From contig NZ_FMVM01000004.1 in assembly GCF_900102085.1 (NCBI RefSeq), positions 62,001-126,000 of the forward strand: a DNA stretch of 64,000 bases. Reading direction: 5' to 3'. Source of the DNA: Paenibacillus polysaccharolyticus (GTDB taxonomy: Bacteria; Bacillota; Bacilli; Paenibacillales; Paenibacillaceae). Position 1 is the stretch's first letter. The number at the start of each line of letters is the position of its first letter. The position numbers and the translations under genes were made by a program. The notes under the pieces were generated by a model, which was not told the origin of the DNA, searched no databases, and saw only the letters and a program-made list of their open reading frames with translations. This document shows positions 63,201 through 64,000 of this stretch, piece after piece.

Positions 63201-63906
63201 TGTGGGCAACGGTAATGAACGTGGCGTAGCTACCAGCAGGGACAGCGAAACTCATGTGGGCTTTCGCAATATTGACTTCGGCCCATACGGCTCGGATACG
63301 ATCACGATTCCCATTTTTGCGCTGTCGAGTGAAACATATTTCCTTCAAATCTGGGAAGGCATGCCGGGTGAAGAGGGCAATGTGATGATTGCCGATGTCG
63401 TGTACGACAAGGAATCGATATGGAATGTATACCAGGAGGAGACGTATCGTCTGTCCAAACGACTCAGCGGCATTACGTCGATCTGCTTTGTGCTGAAACA
63501 GAAGATTCATATTAAGGGCTTTTCATTTGAACGTCAAAGCAGGGCTTTTGAAACCAATGCAGCTGCGTCTTGCGATCATCTGTACGGAGATACGTTCACG
63601 ATTGAGAACGACCGTGTGGCAGGCATCGGGAATAACGTTTCGCTGGAGTTTGAGCAGATGGACTTCACGAGTGAAGGTGCATCCAAACTAGTGATCTATG
63701 GCGCTTCAGCGATAGATAAAAACACGATTCATATCCGCTTCTCGGGTGCGAACGGGCAGAGCAACCAACTGGTGGAGTTTACTCAATCCGAAGGGTACGA
63801 GGAACGGACATTTGAATTAGAACCGGTATACGGGGAGCAAAAGGTAACTTTTATTTTTCTGCCAGGTAGTCAGTTTGACTTTGGCTGGTTCCGGTTCGAG
63901 AAGTAA
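60277..63906 (+). CDS. GH2 beta-galactosidase-like glycoside hydrolase, multidomain
   Basis: 1209 residues, no signal peptide. GH2 layout: sugar-binding jelly roll (about 60-190: 'ELPHDWLIYNTLDL', 'GVYMDSSIYVNGQFVG'), immunoglobulin-like domain, TIM barrel with acid/base Glu in WSIGNEIYD (about 422) and nucleophile Glu503 in YGSETSS, then DUF4982/Ig-like domains ('APKIELKLNGETIGTYD', 'LQSDGKDLIFVEITVEDE') and a C-terminal CBM-like sandwich ('NIDFGPYGSDTITIPI'). An Asp/Thr/Asn-rich insertion (about 24-50, DTDLTKDADSTEQT) is unusual. ATG 60277 (MNAKRLFNNGWQF) is favoured over GTG 60265. Substrate is a beta-galactoside or related beta-linked sugar; not determined. Confidence 0.9.
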   Translation: MNAKRLFNNGWQFAKSDLSVTKRTESNTDTDLTKDADSTEQTNLNEPTDRFDPIDLTELSFEAVELPHDWLIYNTLDLYENSIGWYRKTFEYTKDEQQVILCFDGVYMDSSIYVNGQFVGEWKYGYSAFEHEITNALLDGVNEILVKVVHQSPNSRWYSGAGIYRNVWLKTRSRNHIVTDGIYVSIEQQPDGWQVEVDTELCLEQNQRAQLVHTILYNGEVIASSQAEMVASAIDEGVEAHEHPIQFTNSQQLNVLNPNLWSPDKPHLYDLVTELRLISGEQHEELIESVPQRIGFKQVRLDASEGFYLNGVKMKLNGVCEHHDLGALGSAFNVAALRRRFVLLKNMGVNAIRTAHNMPAKEFMELADEMGMLVVSEAFDMWERAKTPYDYARFFKEWAHGDVRSWVRRDRNHVSLIMWSIGNEIYDTHADERGQEVTRMLMEYVQEFDPKGNARVTIGSNYMPWENAQKCADIVKLAGYNYAEKYYDQHHAEHPDWIIYGSETSSVVQSRGIYHFPYEQPVLDDDDEQCSALGNSTTSWGAKSPEYCIIAERDHPFSLGQFLWTGFDYIGEPTPYHTKNSYFGQLDTATFPKDSYYIYQAAWTDYKKSPMVHIFPYWDFSPGQIIDVRVCSNAPKIELKLNGETIGTYDIDHAYGTQLSGWWKVPFEEGELKAIAYDEHGTVIATDVQRSFTDAKKLLLHADRQELQSDGKDLIFVEITVEDEAGHPVHNANNRVQVKVSGAGRLLGLDNGDSTDYDPYKGLSRRLFSGKLMVIIGSTNEAGTIQVEVSSEGLEGATATFGSKVADVERESITVDAKPVFMKNEKRPVLTGHAQEIPLRKIEIISESGQILDASNPEVIVIAKLYPENTSYRDVQWSVVNDAGIVSNIAKVEVITSGTSDEPGSQSIDVDEKRHRVRVSAMGDGDFRLRATSNNGTDKPKLISQLEFKAEGLGTAYKDPYGFISGGLYDYTKGDVGNGNERGVATSRDSETHVGFRNIDFGPYGSDTITIPIFALSSETYFLQIWEGMPGEEGNVMIADVVYDKESIWNVYQEETYRLSKRLSGITSICFVLKQKIHIKGFSFERQSRAFETNAAASCDHLYGDTFTIENDRVAGIGNNVSLEFEQMDFTSEGASKLVIYGASAIDKNTIHIRFSGANGQSNQLVEFTQSEGYEERTFELEPVYGEQKVTFIFLPGSQFDFGWFRFEK

Positions 63907-64000
63907 ATAAGGAAGAGCACATACACCTAAGTACCATGCACAAGGAAAGTACGAAAAATACAAGTTTATATCAGAAACCGCCTCTTGCATAAATAGATAC
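63907..64000. other. Right edge of the window
   Basis: 94 bases after the GH2 stop codon, no feature recognised; AT-rich tail. Confidence 0.4.

Overview
The window looks like a chromosomal segment of a Paenibacillus species or a close relative. The evidence is strong AGGAGG-type ribosome binding sites, frequent GTG/TTG starts, CcpA cre boxes and Fur boxes of Bacillus type, a cyclodextrin glucanotransferase (CGTase) of the Paenibacillus macerans/Bacillus circulans type, and many carbohydrate-active enzymes. No tRNA, rRNA, IS element, prophage or CRISPR array was seen.

Layout. 1-5.5 kb: a short C-terminal gene fragment, an AlaX-type alanyl-tRNA editing protein, a zinc-ribbon protein, an acetyltransferase, a small membrane protein and an amino-acid permease. 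5.6-7.3 kb: an ECF sigma factor and its YhdL-like anti-sigma factor, bracketed by two nearly identical terminators. 7.5-9.3 kb: a WXG100-fronted polymorphic toxin and a candidate immunity gene, with an abrupt shift to AT-rich DNA at the toxin tip. 9.4-15.2 kb: a chemoreceptor, a LysR regulator divergent from a butanediol dehydrogenase, an acetyltransferase and an AraC regulator. 15.3-17.7 kb: a GH127 beta-L-arabinofuranosidase. 18.5-22.2 kb: an operon of a membrane protein, a VWA/solute-binding-like protein and a TelA-family protein. 22.3-26.6 kb: a small secreted protein, a DUF1275 membrane protein, a bicupin oxalate decarboxylase, and a TetR/SDR divergent pair.

26.7-42.4 kb is a cyclodextrin/maltodextrin locus. 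It has a LacI regulator with three matching operators, a binding protein plus two permeases (no ATPase gene), an MFS transporter, a secreted CGTase and an intracellular neopullulanase/cyclomaltodextrinase. CGTase would make cyclodextrins outside the cell, the ABC system would import them, and the intracellular GH13 enzyme would open them. A translationally coupled three-gene cassette sits inside this locus at 36.2-40.3 kb. It encodes an esterase with a glucan-binding-like tail, a BtrH-type acyltransferase fused to an acyl carrier domain, and a stand-alone AMP-forming ligase. It looks like an uncharacterised acyl-transfer pathway.

43.5-59.6 kb is an iron island under two Fur boxes. It starts with a complete ferric-siderophore ABC importer. 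It continues with an eight-gene NRPS-independent siderophore (NIS) operon: ATP-grasp ligase, diaminobutyrate aminotransferase, MFS exporter, two NIS synthetases, SbnG-like citrate synthase, SbnH-like decarboxylase and a third NIS synthetase. The core matches staphyloferrin B biosynthesis, but the diaminopropionate genes sbnA/sbnB are absent and an aminotransferase and an ATP-grasp enzyme stand in front instead. A new citrate/diaminobutyrate siderophore is the most attractive prediction of the window.

The window ends with a large GH2 beta-galactosidase-like enzyme. Two intergenic regions 42 kb apart (17.7 and 59.6 kb) each carry a 197-bp element of four 26-nt half-sites in the order > > < <, with identical spacing but diverged spacers, both between a stop codon and a terminator.
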